A DNA stretch of 64,000 nt from assembly GCA_936450465.1 (NCBI GenBank), contig OW388300.1, forward strand, positions 42,750,358 to 42,814,357, written 5' to 3'. The stretch's first letter is position 1. Each line of letters starts with the position of its first letter. A model generated the notes under the pieces. That model made no database searches and was not told the DNA's origin. It worked only from the letters and a program-made list of their open reading frames with translations. This stretch comes from Gibbula magus. Lineage: Eukaryota > Mollusca > Gastropoda > Trochida > Trochidae. The translations under genes and the position numbers were made by a program. Shown piece after piece: positions 1 through 9,401 of this stretch.

Positions 1-45
1 AAGTAAACTTTTACTTTTGTGACTAGACAAAAATGTTGTATGCTT

Positions 46-51
46 TACATC
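46..51. repeat. Target-site duplication, left copy (TACATC)
   Basis: TACATC directly precedes the left TIR and the same six bases follow the right TIR at 9396-9401. A 6-bp duplication is what Polinton/Maverick integration is known to leave. Confidence 0.9.
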
Positions 52-214
52 TGATGAATCAAGAATGAGAGTTCAACATCAGGGGTGCCAAGCTTGCCGG
101 GGGTGCCGAGCTAATTATAGATCCACGTCATAGTGTCATTTCAAGCCCTTGTGCAATAAGCAAGCTATAGTTAGTAACGGGGTTATCTCCAAGTCTAAAA
201 TAGGTCATGCGTTT
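52..214 (+). repeat. Left terminal inverted repeat
   Basis: The repeat begins TGATGAATCAAGAATGAGAG and matches the reverse complement of 9232-9395 with only a few substitutions and one indel. Similarity fades after about position 214. Confidence 0.92.
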
Positions 215-461
215 GCTATGCAAGTGGTCAGGTGGTTGTAAATAGATATGATGCAATGTAACGCAATGTGCCTGTAATGGCTTAGTCTCAGGTCAACGGT
301 ATAAACAGTTAAGCATTGCAAAGACGGGTATCGGTATCTCTGTATGGTAGATGAATGTTCTGTACAGGGGACTGTCGGTCATGTACAGTATAGCCCATAG
401 CTATAGTGAGTGTTAAGCATGAGGCGATCATGTTTACATACTCAATGAACCGTATGCTCTC
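215..461. other. Non-coding 5' region of the Polinton-like element
   Basis: No open frame or repeat is recognisable between the left TIR and the first TATA box. It probably holds upstream promoter sequence for the integrase gene. Confidence 0.5.
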
Positions 462-468
462 TATATAA
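462..468 (+). promoter_or_regulatory. TATA box of the integrase gene
   Basis: TATATAA lies about 45 bases before the integrase start codon. A transcript starting ~30 bases downstream would have a 5' leader of only 15-20 bases. Confidence 0.65.
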
Positions 469-509
469 AGCTAGCTCCGGTGAGTAAACATATCATTTGA
501 AGTTTAGCC

Positions 510-1646
510 ATGGTCAACGAAGGATGGGAAGAGTATTTGTCTAGCATTTACTTCAATGTAAAACATCCTGCTTCTTTCACATCGCCAGCAAAGCTCTACT
601 ACATTGTGAAAAGGGAAGGGGAATATGATATCAGCTTAGGTCAAATCAAGAAGTGGCTGGCAGCCCAAGATACATACACACTGCAACGACCTCTTAAGTA
701 CAAGTTCAAACGGAATAGAGTGGTCTCTACTGGCTTAAATAACCGAATGGATATAGACTTGGCAGACGTCTCCAATATCAGTAAAGAAAATGATGGTGTG
801 AAATACCTACTGATAGCCATTAACATATTTACACGCTATCTGTGGGTGGAGCCTCTACATAATAAAACACCAGGGGCTGTGATTAAAGCCTTGCAAAAGA
901 TATTTTCCCATGAGGAAGTGCCACAAATTATAAGATCTGACAAAGGTAGAGAATTTGATAACAAGAAAGTGAGGTCCTATTTAAAAAGCAAAGGTATTAC
1001 CTATTATGCCACTCACTCTGAATCAAAAGCAGCGTATGCAGAGAGGGCGATACGAAGTCTTAAGGTTTACATGTATAGGTACTTTACTTATAAACAGACA
1101 TACCACTATCTTGATGTATTACAAGATCTTGTGAAGGACTACAACCACAGACCCCATAGATCATTGAATGAACCGACACCGGCAGCTATTGATAAAGGCA
1201 ATGAATCTGTTGTGTGGAAAGAACAGTATATTGACTCACTGATCAAACCAGTCAAACCCAAGGTAGAAAAGAAGCATGACACAGGCAGAAAGAAGGTCTT
1301 CACATTTAAGGTTGGGGACCATGTCAGGCTGTCACATTTAAGATATGTTTTTCAAAAGGACTATCAGGAGAAATGGACAGAGGAAGTCTTTATCGTGTAC
1401 AGACGATACTACAGAGATGGTCTACCAGTTTACAAGGTGAAGGACATGGCAGAAGACCCGGTCACTGGTACATTTTATGGAAATGAACTGCAGAAAGTGG
1501 TTAAATCCACAGACAGCATATGGCGAGTAGAGCGAGTCTTGAAGAAGAGAAAAAGAGCTGGCAGAAAAGAGGTGTATGTGAAATGGATGGGATTTCCCAA
1601 GAAATTTAACAGCTGGATACCAGAGCAAGACCTCCAGGGAGTATAA
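510..1646 (+). CDS. Polinton-type integrase with C-terminal chromodomain
   Basis: This 378-residue protein would insert the element into host DNA by strand transfer, acting in the nucleus. Residues ~10-75 form the N-terminal region usual for Polinton integrases. The rve catalytic core follows: first Asp in the DIDLAD stretch (residue ~83), second in IIRSDKGREF (~144) and Glu in AYAERAIRS (~178), so the D-D-E triad looks complete. Residues ~265-330 look like an SH3-like DNA-binding region. Residues ~335-375 are a chromodomain (WRVERVL, YVKWMGF, NSWIPEQDL), expected to bind methylated histone tails and steer target choice. The start is the first ATG after the TATA box, in GCCATGG context. Its TAA stop lies inside the next gene's TATA box. 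I see no classical HHCC zinc finger. The frame is intact and probably functional. Confidence 0.93.
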   Translation: MVNEGWEEYLSSIYFNVKHPASFTSPAKLYYIVKREGEYDISLGQIKKWLAAQDTYTLQRPLKYKFKRNRVVSTGLNNRMDIDLADVSNISKENDGVKYLLIAINIFTRYLWVEPLHNKTPGAVIKALQKIFSHEEVPQIIRSDKGREFDNKKVRSYLKSKGITYYATHSESKAAYAERAIRSLKVYMYRYFTYKQTYHYLDVLQDLVKDYNHRPHRSLNEPTPAAIDKGNESVVWKEQYIDSLIKPVKPKVEKKHDTGRKKVFTFKVGDHVRLSHLRYVFQKDYQEKWTEEVFIVYRRYYRDGLPVYKVKDMAEDPVTGTFYGNELQKVVKSTDSIWRVERVLKKRKRAGRKEVYVKWMGFPKKFNSWIPEQDLQGV

Positions 1647-1649
1647 ATA
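1642..1649 (+). promoter_or_regulatory. TATA box of the ATPase gene, overlapping the integrase stop
   Basis: TATAAATA starts 49 bases before the ATPase start codon, and the integrase TAA stop (1644-1646) is part of it. This indicates a separate transcript for the second gene rather than read-through translation. Confidence 0.65.
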
Positions 1650-1690
1650 GAACTAAGTGTTAAGTAGTTCTCATTTGAGAAACAACCACC

Positions 1691-1782
1691 ATGGAAGCAG
1701 CATGTCCAGATTGTCAGAGGCACTTTTCTAGAAAAGATGTTATGCTGAGACACAGAAGGCATAAGCACAAAAGCATTGATGT

Positions 1783-1820
<38 letters not shown>

Positions 1821-3364
1821 AGAAACAAATGGCAATGCCGCCGCCACCGCCGCCGCCACAGAAGCAAATGAAATTGCTGCCGTCGCCGCCGCAGGAGAAG
1901 TCACTCCCGCCGCCGCAAGAGCAGTTAACGTCGTCACAGCCACCATTCAGGGATGGAGAGCCTTTCAAGTTTCTCATTCCATCCAATGCTCTCGTGGTTG
2001 GGCCAAGCTCAAGTGGCAAATCGGTTTTCTTATATAACCTTCTTATGCAAGGATGTATACAGCCCATGCCAAATAACATTATTTGGTGTTATACAGAATG
2101 GCAGCCCCTCTACCAGAGGATCAGTGAACAGTTACCATATGTACAGTTTGTAAAAGGAATTCCCTACAACATCCTTGAGGATTCTTATTTAGATGCCAGA
2201 AATAACAATATGATGGTATTGGATGACATGATGTCAGAAGTTAAGGATGACAAACGCATTTCTCAGCTATTTACACGAACATCTCATCACAAAAATGTCA
2301 TCATATTTCTATTGTTACAAAACCTGTTTCCACGAGGAAGGGAGTCTCGTGACATAGCTCTTAATTCTCACTATGTGACCTTATTCAACTCTCCTGTGGA
2401 TAGGCTACAAGTTCAACTGTTTGCTAGACGTATCTACCCTAACCATGCAGATAGATTCATGTCAATGTATGAGACTGCTGTTCAAATCCCCTATGGTAAC
2501 CTAACAATTGACTTAAGACCAAGTACCCTTGAGTCAGAGAGGTTACAGCCTAATGTATTAACACAGTCAGATCTCCCATCGAGGGAAATACAACAAGAAC
2601 CCAGACCAAATCGTCCACCAGAATCATGCTTACATGAGAGAGGGTGCACCTCTATAAAAGAGGAGAAACCTGAAGCATCTCATCATTCGACTACAGACGC
2701 TCGTAGAGATAACACCTCTAGCGCTCCTAAAGAGACCAATCTCCTTGATACTCCTGCTGTGGACTCTGAAGACGAAACCATGCCTTCCTGTGATGAATGT
2801 GGTCTCGTATTTGAAAACAATCATGACCTTCAACGTCATGTGAGGACCTGGTGTCCCGAGAATGGTGGAGAACCTCTAGTAAAGAGACCTAAGGTAGATA
2901 TAGCTCATGATATGAAGGAGGATAAAGCCAATTCTGCCGAGACAACAACAACATCTGATAAAGAAAGGGAGATGAAAGGTCTGGAATACATGTGGGAACA
3001 GACTCTTAAAGCCTGTAAGGAGGACATTTGGAAGAAAAAGGAGGACTTTGAAGATCAGGGGAAAAGTGAAAGATGGATTGAAAAGAAAATGAAGAAATGC
3101 TGGGAGCAAACTTTTCTGAACAGACTTGTGATAGCCCTTCGTTGTACTAGCTATTTTGCAAAGGGGACCCTATTCAAGCCTATTATGGAGAAAATCAGAG
3201 CCTTAGACCCTGAAATGGATCCCAAAGACATGGATGCTAAAATCACTCAGTGGATGAAACCCATCCTAAAAGATATTCTCTCCCATGTGGACCTAAGTCG
3301 TGCCGAAGACTTGGATCTCGTTAACATGTCAGAGCCTGAAGACTCAGATAATGAGGAACTTTGA
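1691..3364 (+). CDS. Zinc-finger / packaging-type ATPase fusion protein
   Basis: This 557-residue protein has five parts. Residues 5-26 are a C2H2 finger (CPDC...HRRHKH). Residues ~32-80 are proline-rich, from a CCG repeat. Residues ~90-275 are a P-loop ATPase with Walker A GPSSSGKS (104-111) and Walker B MMVLDDMM (~174-181). Residues ~367-388 are a second C2H2-like finger (CDEC...HVRTWC). Residues ~425-540 are a charged helical C-terminus, and the tail is acidic. The ATPase fits the A32/FtsK-HerA packaging family of Polintons and related viruses, which pumps DNA into capsids. Fusion to zinc fingers and an unknown C-terminal domain is unusual to me and could mean another use, such as moving or coating DNA. 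The ATG sits in ideal ACCACCATGG context, 44 bases after the integrase stop. Family placement is firm; the role without a capsid is open. Confidence 0.85.
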
Positions 3365-3441
3365 ACACAAATTTTTACACAATGCCTATCCTTCTATTTT
3401 AAGATATATGTAAGGTGTATTGTAATACTCATGTTATTTGT

Positions 3442-3447
3442 AATAAA
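3442..3447 (+). terminator. Polyadenylation signal for the rightward genes
   Basis: AATAAA lies 78 bases after the ATPase stop codon. It may serve both the integrase and ATPase transcripts. Confidence 0.55.
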
Positions 3448-3998
3448 ATATGTATCATCATTATGCTTTATTTATCTGTTCGGTTACCTATAAGCTTCAC
3501 TTCAAACAACAAACGGTGTACTTTCATAGAACAAAAATGAAAACACTTAGTTAAGTGAACAAATATTTATTTCAAGTATGGTAAAATAGCTTGTTTAAAA
3601 ACAAGATAGAATGGACACACATATCATAGTCATTGTGTCAGCAACATAATATAAAGCATATATACAATACACTATACAGTGAAGTAAAACATATTTATTT
3701 CACACATGACATAATTACAGCAGATTTTCAGATTTGGACCATAATACAGCAATAGATATATACAAATATCACATGGATTTTTTACACAGAATATACACTA
3801 TACATTAATACAATACTATTGCTATGGGAGCATAGACAGTTGCTTCCCGTGTTTTAACAAAAGTATGTTCCTATTGACATACTCTACGTTTGAGTGAACA
3901 GCGCTGTGAGTTTGAGCTTGATATAACAATATAATCAAACAGGACTTGTACATTCATAAGCGAGAAGAAAGGAATCAATGGTTTCTCAAAGTGAACAT
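3448..3998. other. Convergent 3' intergenic region
   Basis: This AT-rich stretch lies between the two convergent transcription units. It has no credible open frame and holds only probable 3' untranslated sequence. Confidence 0.6.
3694..3699 (-). terminator. Candidate polyadenylation signal for the polymerase gene
   Basis: AATAAA on the - strand lies 300 bases beyond the polymerase stop codon. It is the nearest such signal I found. Confidence 0.4.
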
Positions 3999-6900
3999 TT
4001 ACATGCTTGACAATGATTTGATCCTATAATGACCGTGGGCGAGTGTATGGATCCCATCCTCTAACACATAACGCTTGTCATCAAAAGGGGAGAGACTTAT
4101 CTTATTGATAGAGACTGTATACAGTTGATGTTCAAAGCTCCTGATGTGATTATTGACATGCCGAAATTGTGTTTTGCCAAAGAGACACTGCTTATAGAGA
4201 TCATGCCTCAGCTGTCTTTTTATAACAACCTCGGAAACCCCTTTTGCTTTCTTAGTTTCTGCAATAACAAACTTTTTTGTTTCATTCTCATTTTGTCCTT
4301 TCTGGTTTGGCTTTTTTACTTGTTTTTCAAAAGAAAATGAATACAGTTTTGGGCGGAGTCCTATGAACTCTTCCATGATACAACCTCCTATCTCATCCTT
4401 GAACTTGGCCAATACTTTGGCATTCGTTTTGGAATACAGGGGATGTGTGACGTCATAATTACTGAGGTCAAACATTTGATTATGCTGCCCCATGTCGACG
4501 TACACATCTTCGGTTTCAATTTTGTAACACAGGCTATCTGTGTCTGTGAAGCATAACAATGATTTCTCCCCATATTTGGGTTTGATGAAATTATAGTGAA
4601 AGTCATACATCACTAGCTTTGAGAGATCCAGAATGGAAAAGCCTGCATATATAGGTTGATTTAGTGTCAGGGTCGCTCTTTTCAAGTGAACAGCTGCCAA
4701 GTCCGGGTTAAATATTTTAAAGGCATCAAAAGTTGGCTTGGCACAAAGCTTTTTGAGGCGTTTGGCAGAATTCACAAGCTCCACATTCACATGCTTTCTG
4801 ACATTCATCATGGAACGACCAAAACATGAATTGTTCAACAGTTTAAAAAAGGCTTTTTCTGTTTCATTTTTAGCTTGCTTTCTCTTTTCTGTATTGAAGT
4901 CAATAAAAGGTTTGAGCCAAGGAGACTGTTTGAATTGAATAGCTCTGTTGATTTTGGTGAGAACCATTCCCTGATTCAGATAAAACTGTAAGTTTCTATA
5001 GTGTAATACATAGTTTTGTTTGTCATACAAATTGGGAACCAGTTTCTTCACTGGTTTTCCCTTAAGGTTTAGCTCCTCTTTCAACTTCTGAGAATGTTCA
5101 GAAAGCATGTCATGGGTGACAACCATAGCCTCGGGTGCAAGAGGGTATTCACTGTCTCTATCATGGATTATTGTAGGATATTTCATATTAACGTCCAAAA
5201 TTAAACCGATGTCAGCATCAAGGGGTATGCTCATCACATCGATTTGGTCTACATTTTTCACCCACTGGAAGTCTCGTTCCGGTAGGGCTTGAGACATAGC
5301 CCACCCATAGAGATTGTTTGCATCCCAGTACATAAGATAGCTTGTGGGATCATTGGGATTGTATTCTTTGCACTTCATTAGGGGGTTATTGCTGGCAGCA
5401 TATTTAGTTGATATGCAAGATACACCACCCCTCAATCCTGTTTCAATCATGAGGTGTTTATCTATATCTGTCAAGAGTTCAAGCTCCACTTGACCCATTT
5501 TTAACATAGAATCCCACCCAAATGAAGGAAGGGTGAGATAATGTGCACTATCGAGATGATAGTTTTCAAGACACATATCTCTAAACTTCTCAAAAACATC
5601 GGACAAAAGTAACACATCGGTTTTCATGTACAAATCATGGTACTCTCCTAAATTTTGTATTTCAAAAGTTGACCATACTTTTTGAGCGTGAGCATAATCC
5701 TGATCAGATATGCCACTCTGAGTCAATCTGTTATAAAAGTCCTTCTGTTGTGGGAGGTGGTTCATTGTAAATTTCGATTCATCGTCCATAAAGTCATAGG
5801 GATAAACTCCCTTGCGCAAGAGTAATTCCCTTTGTTGATCATTGTCATACTCCCAAAATAAATGTTTGAATTTAGCGGTACATTTGTCTAAGTTTACAAT
5901 CATTTCTTTTTCAATCTCATCAGAACAGTCATTTACCATATTGGTAACCAAGGTGTCAAGGGAGGCTTGAAGAAACTTGACGGAGTCAATAAATCTTAAT
6001 CTGCCTAAAGAGAAGGAAATGTATTTCTCCAAATTTTGTGCAATACACTCCAATTTACCTTTGTAAGTTTTGTCTAAATGTTTTAGCAACAGATGTGAAT
6101 CATAATTGGATAAATTATGAAATACGATGGGTATGAAGAAATGATCCTCCTCCCAATCCCCTCCCTTATTGTTGTTCTTTTTACTCTTTTTGAATTTCAA
6201 CTGTAGATTACAGGCTTGATGGGCAGCACCCCGATAATTGTTACTTCTCTTCAAATGGCTATGATCCCTCACTTTGATCGAATTTTGATCAAATGCTTTT
6301 TGACAGATGTGACAAGTGTCTGCCTCTTGAAATGCTTTCACATCTGCTTCTGTCATATGGATAGGAAAGAATTCATTCAATTTTTCTCGAATAGTTTTTT
6401 CCTCATTGAGCAAACAATCAATGAAGTGACCAATGACATTAGAACCCCTGTAGACTACAGCAGGTTGGTTATAGTCTGGATCAGTTGAAACTATTTTGTA
6501 GCAGAAGCCAGAGGGTTCATGTTTTTGATAGAAGGAGGTATGGGTGGATTTCTGAGCCTCACACTCTCTAACTGGTTTGGTCATAGATTCAAAATCAGCA
6601 TAAATAACAAAGGGTACTCTCAGCTGATTCTGTATGTTTTTGAAATTGACCCATGCTTTCTCTCCTTCAGGCATTTTTATCTTCTGCATGTTATGGTCAT
6701 AGCAATAGGGTGTATGACTTTCTAACATATCTTTACGGATGAAGCCATGGAGACAGTGTCTACAGTAAAAAGCTGCCCCATTGTGTTTTGTTCTATCTCC
6801 CATCAATCTGCTAAAGTTTTTAATCAAGCAAAAATGCCTCTTTTCTTCCTGACTCAATAGCAATAAATCTACTGTTTTCTCACCCCTGTACTTGCTAACA

Positions 6901-8219
6901 TGAATTGGGAATACTTCCTTCTCATCATAACCAAAGACATTGACAGAAATTTTATTTTGTTTTTCAAATTTAGGAATTTGTGAAAGGGGGACAGGTGTAT
7001 CAATCCCACACATATTCAATTCTGATTCAAAGTTAACATACTTTGATACTCTATTGGCATTGCTTTTGAATGATAATGGATGTAGAGCAGCAAGAATGGA
7101 CCAAACAAAACATTTTTGGTCAGTGTTTTGGATATTCAGAACTGCTTTCTTATTTGCCAAATATTTGGGAAGAGGGATGTATGAGCTTGCTGACAGGGGA
7201 GCATATTCAGCTGTGTTCACTTCAAGTTGTATGATATTGTCTAAGATCCACCCACTGCCCTCGGCCTGAAATTCTAGTGAGGAGGTGTACAATTTTTGAT
7301 AAGCTTCAGCCAACTGCTCTTCTATCTCTGATAAGTTAGTCACCCAAAAATTAGTACTTCTCAAAACCGGTTCGGCCAAATGACTCTCATTATTTTCATC
7401 ATATTTCACATATTTTAATTTAAGAGTGAGAAACCATTTCATACCTTTTTTTTCCTTAAGAAACTCATGTAAAATATCTACAACATTGTCCTGCTCATTC
7501 GCTAGAAATTGTAGAATGTCCACACTGTTAGCTTGAGTGGGTGTAATCGCTGTTGTCCTCAGCGACCCCTCAAGAGCTGTCCTCTGACCTCCTCCAATTT
7601 GATTGACTTGCCTCACCTCATACCGCTCACGTCGCCTTACACAAGAGTCACACTGCCTCACATTTTGACTGTAGAAACGCTCAGGCAAAGGGCGATGACA
7701 AGAAATACATTCTCGGCCTAAATGGGAACATTTTTCACAAAACTGTTTGCCTGGTAACAAACAGCGATGGTGCCCACACCAGACACATATGGCATAGCGT
7801 GCAGGAGGGGAGTTTTCATCAACTGAGTGAAGACATGGTCGTTTAGGTTGTGGGCCCTGTGAAGTTGATGGTCTCTTCAAGCTGGAGTTACATGTGTGGC
7901 TTTGATATTTGTCCAGACGTGAATAGGATTTATCACATCGTTCACAATGAAATCTCTGGTTGTCATGCAGTGTTCTCACATGACGGAGCAGTGACTTATT
8001 CTGGGTAAATGTCTTTGAACACAAGTGACAGCTGAAACATCTTTGTGGTTGATGAGGCATAATGTTTGACACATTTTCTCTAGAAGTGATGGTATTTGCA
8101 AGGAGTTCTATTCTCTTTAGATTTACATCACCATCATTTATCAATCCATTCTCTGCAGCCCATGTTTCCAAGTCGGTTACAGAATCCACGTTATCTAGGA
8201 ACCTTTGCTTTTCTGACAT
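3999..8219 (-). CDS. Protein-primed family B DNA polymerase with zinc fingers and endonuclease VII-like insert
   Basis: This 1406-residue replicative polymerase of the Polinton type would copy the element DNA. Residues ~60-110 hold two C2H2 fingers, ~145-195 a Cys-rich cluster and ~485-510 another finger. Exonuclease motifs are IYADFES (~539-545), NLSNYDSH (~702-709) and YMKTD (~864). A zinc-binding recombination endonuclease VII-like segment (CHIC...RDHSH...CN) sits at ~636-672. Polymerase motif A is WDANNLYGWAMS (~965-976), B is KLLNNSCFGRS (~1126-1136) and C is FTDTDSL (~1224-1230); the LYSF stretch near 1292 fits KxY. Catalytic residues look intact. I start at the ATG encoding MSEKQ, because the open frame upstream crosses a splice acceptor. 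The gene converges on the ATPase gene and has its own promoter. No separate terminal protein was seen. Confidence 0.94.
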   Translation of the reverse strand: MSEKQRFLDNVDSVTDLETWAAENGLINDGDVNLKRIELLANTITSRENVSNIMPHQPQRCFSCHLCSKTFTQNKSLLRHVRTLHDNQRFHCERCDKSYSRLDKYQSHTCNSSLKRPSTSQGPQPKRPCLHSVDENSPPARYAICVWCGHHRCLLPGKQFCEKCSHLGRECISCHRPLPERFYSQNVRQCDSCVRRRERYEVRQVNQIGGGQRTALEGSLRTTAITPTQANSVDILQFLANEQDNVVDILHEFLKEKKGMKWFLTLKLKYVKYDENNESHLAEPVLRSTNFWVTNLSEIEEQLAEAYQKLYTSSLEFQAEGSGWILDNIIQLEVNTAEYAPLSASSYIPLPKYLANKKAVLNIQNTDQKCFVWSILAALHPLSFKSNANRVSKYVNFESELNMCGIDTPVPLSQIPKFEKQNKISVNVFGYDEKEVFPIHVSKYRGEKTVDLLLLSQEEKRHFCLIKNFSRLMGDRTKHNGAAFYCRHCLHGFIRKDMLESHTPYCYDHNMQKIKMPEGEKAWVNFKNIQNQLRVPFVIYADFESMTKPVRECEAQKSTHTSFYQKHEPSGFCYKIVSTDPDYNQPAVVYRGSNVIGHFIDCLLNEEKTIREKLNEFFPIHMTEADVKAFQEADTCHICQKAFDQNSIKVRDHSHLKRSNNYRGAAHQACNLQLKFKKSKKNNNKGGDWEEDHFFIPIVFHNLSNYDSHLLLKHLDKTYKGKLECIAQNLEKYISFSLGRLRFIDSVKFLQASLDTLVTNMVNDCSDEIEKEMIVNLDKCTAKFKHLFWEYDNDQQRELLLRKGVYPYDFMDDESKFTMNHLPQQKDFYNRLTQSGISDQDYAHAQKVWSTFEIQNLGEYHDLYMKTDVLLLSDVFEKFRDMCLENYHLDSAHYLTLPSFGWDSMLKMGQVELELLTDIDKHLMIETGLRGGVSCISTKYAASNNPLMKCKEYNPNDPTSYLMYWDANNLYGWAMSQALPERDFQWVKNVDQIDVMSIPLDADIGLILDVNMKYPTIIHDRDSEYPLAPEAMVVTHDMLSEHSQKLKEELNLKGKPVKKLVPNLYDKQNYVLHYRNLQFYLNQGMVLTKINRAIQFKQSPWLKPFIDFNTEKRKQAKNETEKAFFKLLNNSCFGRSMMNVRKHVNVELVNSAKRLKKLCAKPTFDAFKIFNPDLAAVHLKRATLTLNQPIYAGFSILDLSKLVMYDFHYNFIKPKYGEKSLLCFTDTDSLCYKIETEDVYVDMGQHNQMFDLSNYDVTHPLYSKTNAKVLAKFKDEIGGCIMEEFIGLRPKLYSFSFEKQVKKPNQKGQNENETKKFVIAETKKAKGVSEVVIKRQLRHDLYKQCLFGKTQFRHVNNHIRSFEHQLYTVSINKISLSPFDDKRYVLEDGIHTLAHGHYRIKSLSSM

Positions 8220-8220
8220 C

Positions 8221-8403
8221 CTATAATACAAGAGACAGTCTGTTAAATATTGATTAGGGTGTATTTCATAGTGTATACAATATCGTATTACAGCCTAAAA
8301 CACCTGACTCTTATATCCATTTTTAGACAGCATATCTTCACATAAAATTGATTGATAACTTTTTTTAAAATGTGTTATTCACAAAGTGGTACTGCTCACT
8401 TAC
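8221..8403 (-). other. 183-bp intron in the polymerase 5' leader
   Basis: On the - strand a strong donor, GGAAG|GTAAGTGAG, at 8403 pairs with the acceptor TTGTATTATAG ending at 8221. The exon then begins G-ATG. The intron removes upstream sequence and fixes the first ATG at 8219. It implies nuclear transcription by the host machinery. Confidence 0.75.
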
Positions 8404-8508
8404 CTTCCAAAGTGTTTCTTCACACTAGAATATGTATAGAGCGCTCCCTCACGATCCTCAGTCTGTGCTGACAGTAGTTTGAATGACCCGCCAACACTCG
8501 GGATAGCT

Positions 8509-8518
8509 TATATATAAA
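8509..8518 (-). promoter_or_regulatory. TATA box of the polymerase gene
   Basis: TTATATATAA lies about 105 bases before the 5' splice donor on the - strand. It predicts a first non-coding exon of roughly 75-80 bases. Confidence 0.6.
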
Positions 8519-9231
8519 AGCTTACAACCAGCATAAGTGAACATTAGTTATCACATTAAAACTAAATAGGGAAGGGAGGTAACTGCTGTGTTGACCTAAT
8601 TTGACACAGCCGTCTCCCTTTGCAGGCGAGAGCCAATGACCTCAATCTATGTTTAGCATAGGGCCATGGCTGTGTATCGCTGCTGCACTGTGTGTGATAA
8701 CTACCCATGTGTGCTCTTTACTTTGCAGCAAACGTCTATGCAACTTCCGATTAAATATTGCCTTTCTAAATGAATAGGCTGCTTATACACACCTAGCAAA
8801 CGAAGACATGTTGCTTTACCTTCAAGTCTGGTTACATATAGAGACTAATTTGTTTCCCCCATTTACATGATCTCAACGTAAAACTTAATACTTTCTCCCC
8901 ATATCTGAGTGAAACCTTGTAAGCGAGGCTAACACTGATCATCAGTGTGTTTACACAGAAGCCCGTGCGAGCAAGTTGACAAGGCGTTCTTGACACTATG
9001 CTTTTATAACATAGCACTAATCTCCTCACAAAACAGTTGGGTGAACTCGTTCTATATTTATCAAAGTGTTTCACACATAGCCATGGGTCATTGCTACATC
9101 GCTGATCATGGTTACAGTTATGTATCTCTGCTTTGTTATGCGTTAAGCTGATGTCCACTCACAACATATTCACTTACTCATAAGAGCATATTTGTGTGTG
9201 GTTGACCTCGTTGAAACAGCGATCTCGTTGA
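8519..9231. other. Non-coding region between polymerase promoter and right TIR
   Basis: I see no gene here. The longest open frames lack an ATG at their start, or are short and resemble nothing I know. Confidence 0.5.
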
Positions 9232-9395
9232 CAACGCATGGCTTATTTTTAGACTTGGGGAAAACCCCGTTACTAACTATAGCTTGCTTATTGCACAAGG
9301 GCTTGAAATGACACTATGACGTGTTTCTATAATTAGCTCGGCACCCCCGGCAAGTCTGGCACCCCTGATGTTGAACTCTCATTCTTGATTCATCA
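9232..9395 (-). repeat. Right terminal inverted repeat
   Basis: This is the reverse complement of the left TIR and ends ...CTTGATTCATCA. The two copies are nearly identical over ~163 bases. Confidence 0.92.
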
Positions 9396-9401
9396 TACAT
9401 C
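9396..9401. repeat. Target-site duplication, right copy (TACATC)
   Basis: It matches 46-51 exactly. Confidence 0.9.

Larger units (their letters stand above)
52..9395. mobile_element. Compact Polinton/Maverick-like DNA transposon, complete, 9.3 kb
   Basis: The element is bounded by ~163-bp inverted repeats and a perfect 6-bp TSD (TACATC). Inside are a chromodomain integrase, a packaging-type ATPase with zinc fingers, and a protein-primed type B DNA polymerase, all with open reading frames. This gene set plus the 6-bp TSD defines the Polinton/Maverick group. Most Polintons are 15-20 kb and also encode major and minor capsid proteins and a cysteine protease; none is present here, and the gaps (215-509, 3365-3998, 8404-9231) are too small to hold a capsid gene. 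The first two genes run rightward and the polymerase runs leftward, so they converge near 3.4-4.0 kb. Intact frames, near-identical TIRs and an exact TSD suggest a young insertion. Confidence 0.93.

Noticed and set aside
1475..2079. Arg- or Gly-rich antisense frames opposite the ATPase gene
   Set aside because: They are shadows of the CCG repeat and of a well-supported gene on the other strand.
8220..8231. Upstream extension of the polymerase (MYYR before MSEKQ)
   Set aside because: The first codon would be TTG and the extra codons fall within the splice acceptor TTATAG|G.
8832..9158. 108-codon frame near the right TIR as a fourth transposon gene
   Set aside because: It begins with GTG, has no promoter or recognisable motif, and its sequence does not look like a protein family.
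52..9395. Reading the integrase-bearing element as an LTR retrovirus or retrotransposon
   Set aside because: There is no gag, protease or reverse transcriptase. The ends are inverted rather than direct repeats, and the polymerase is a DNA-dependent type B enzyme.
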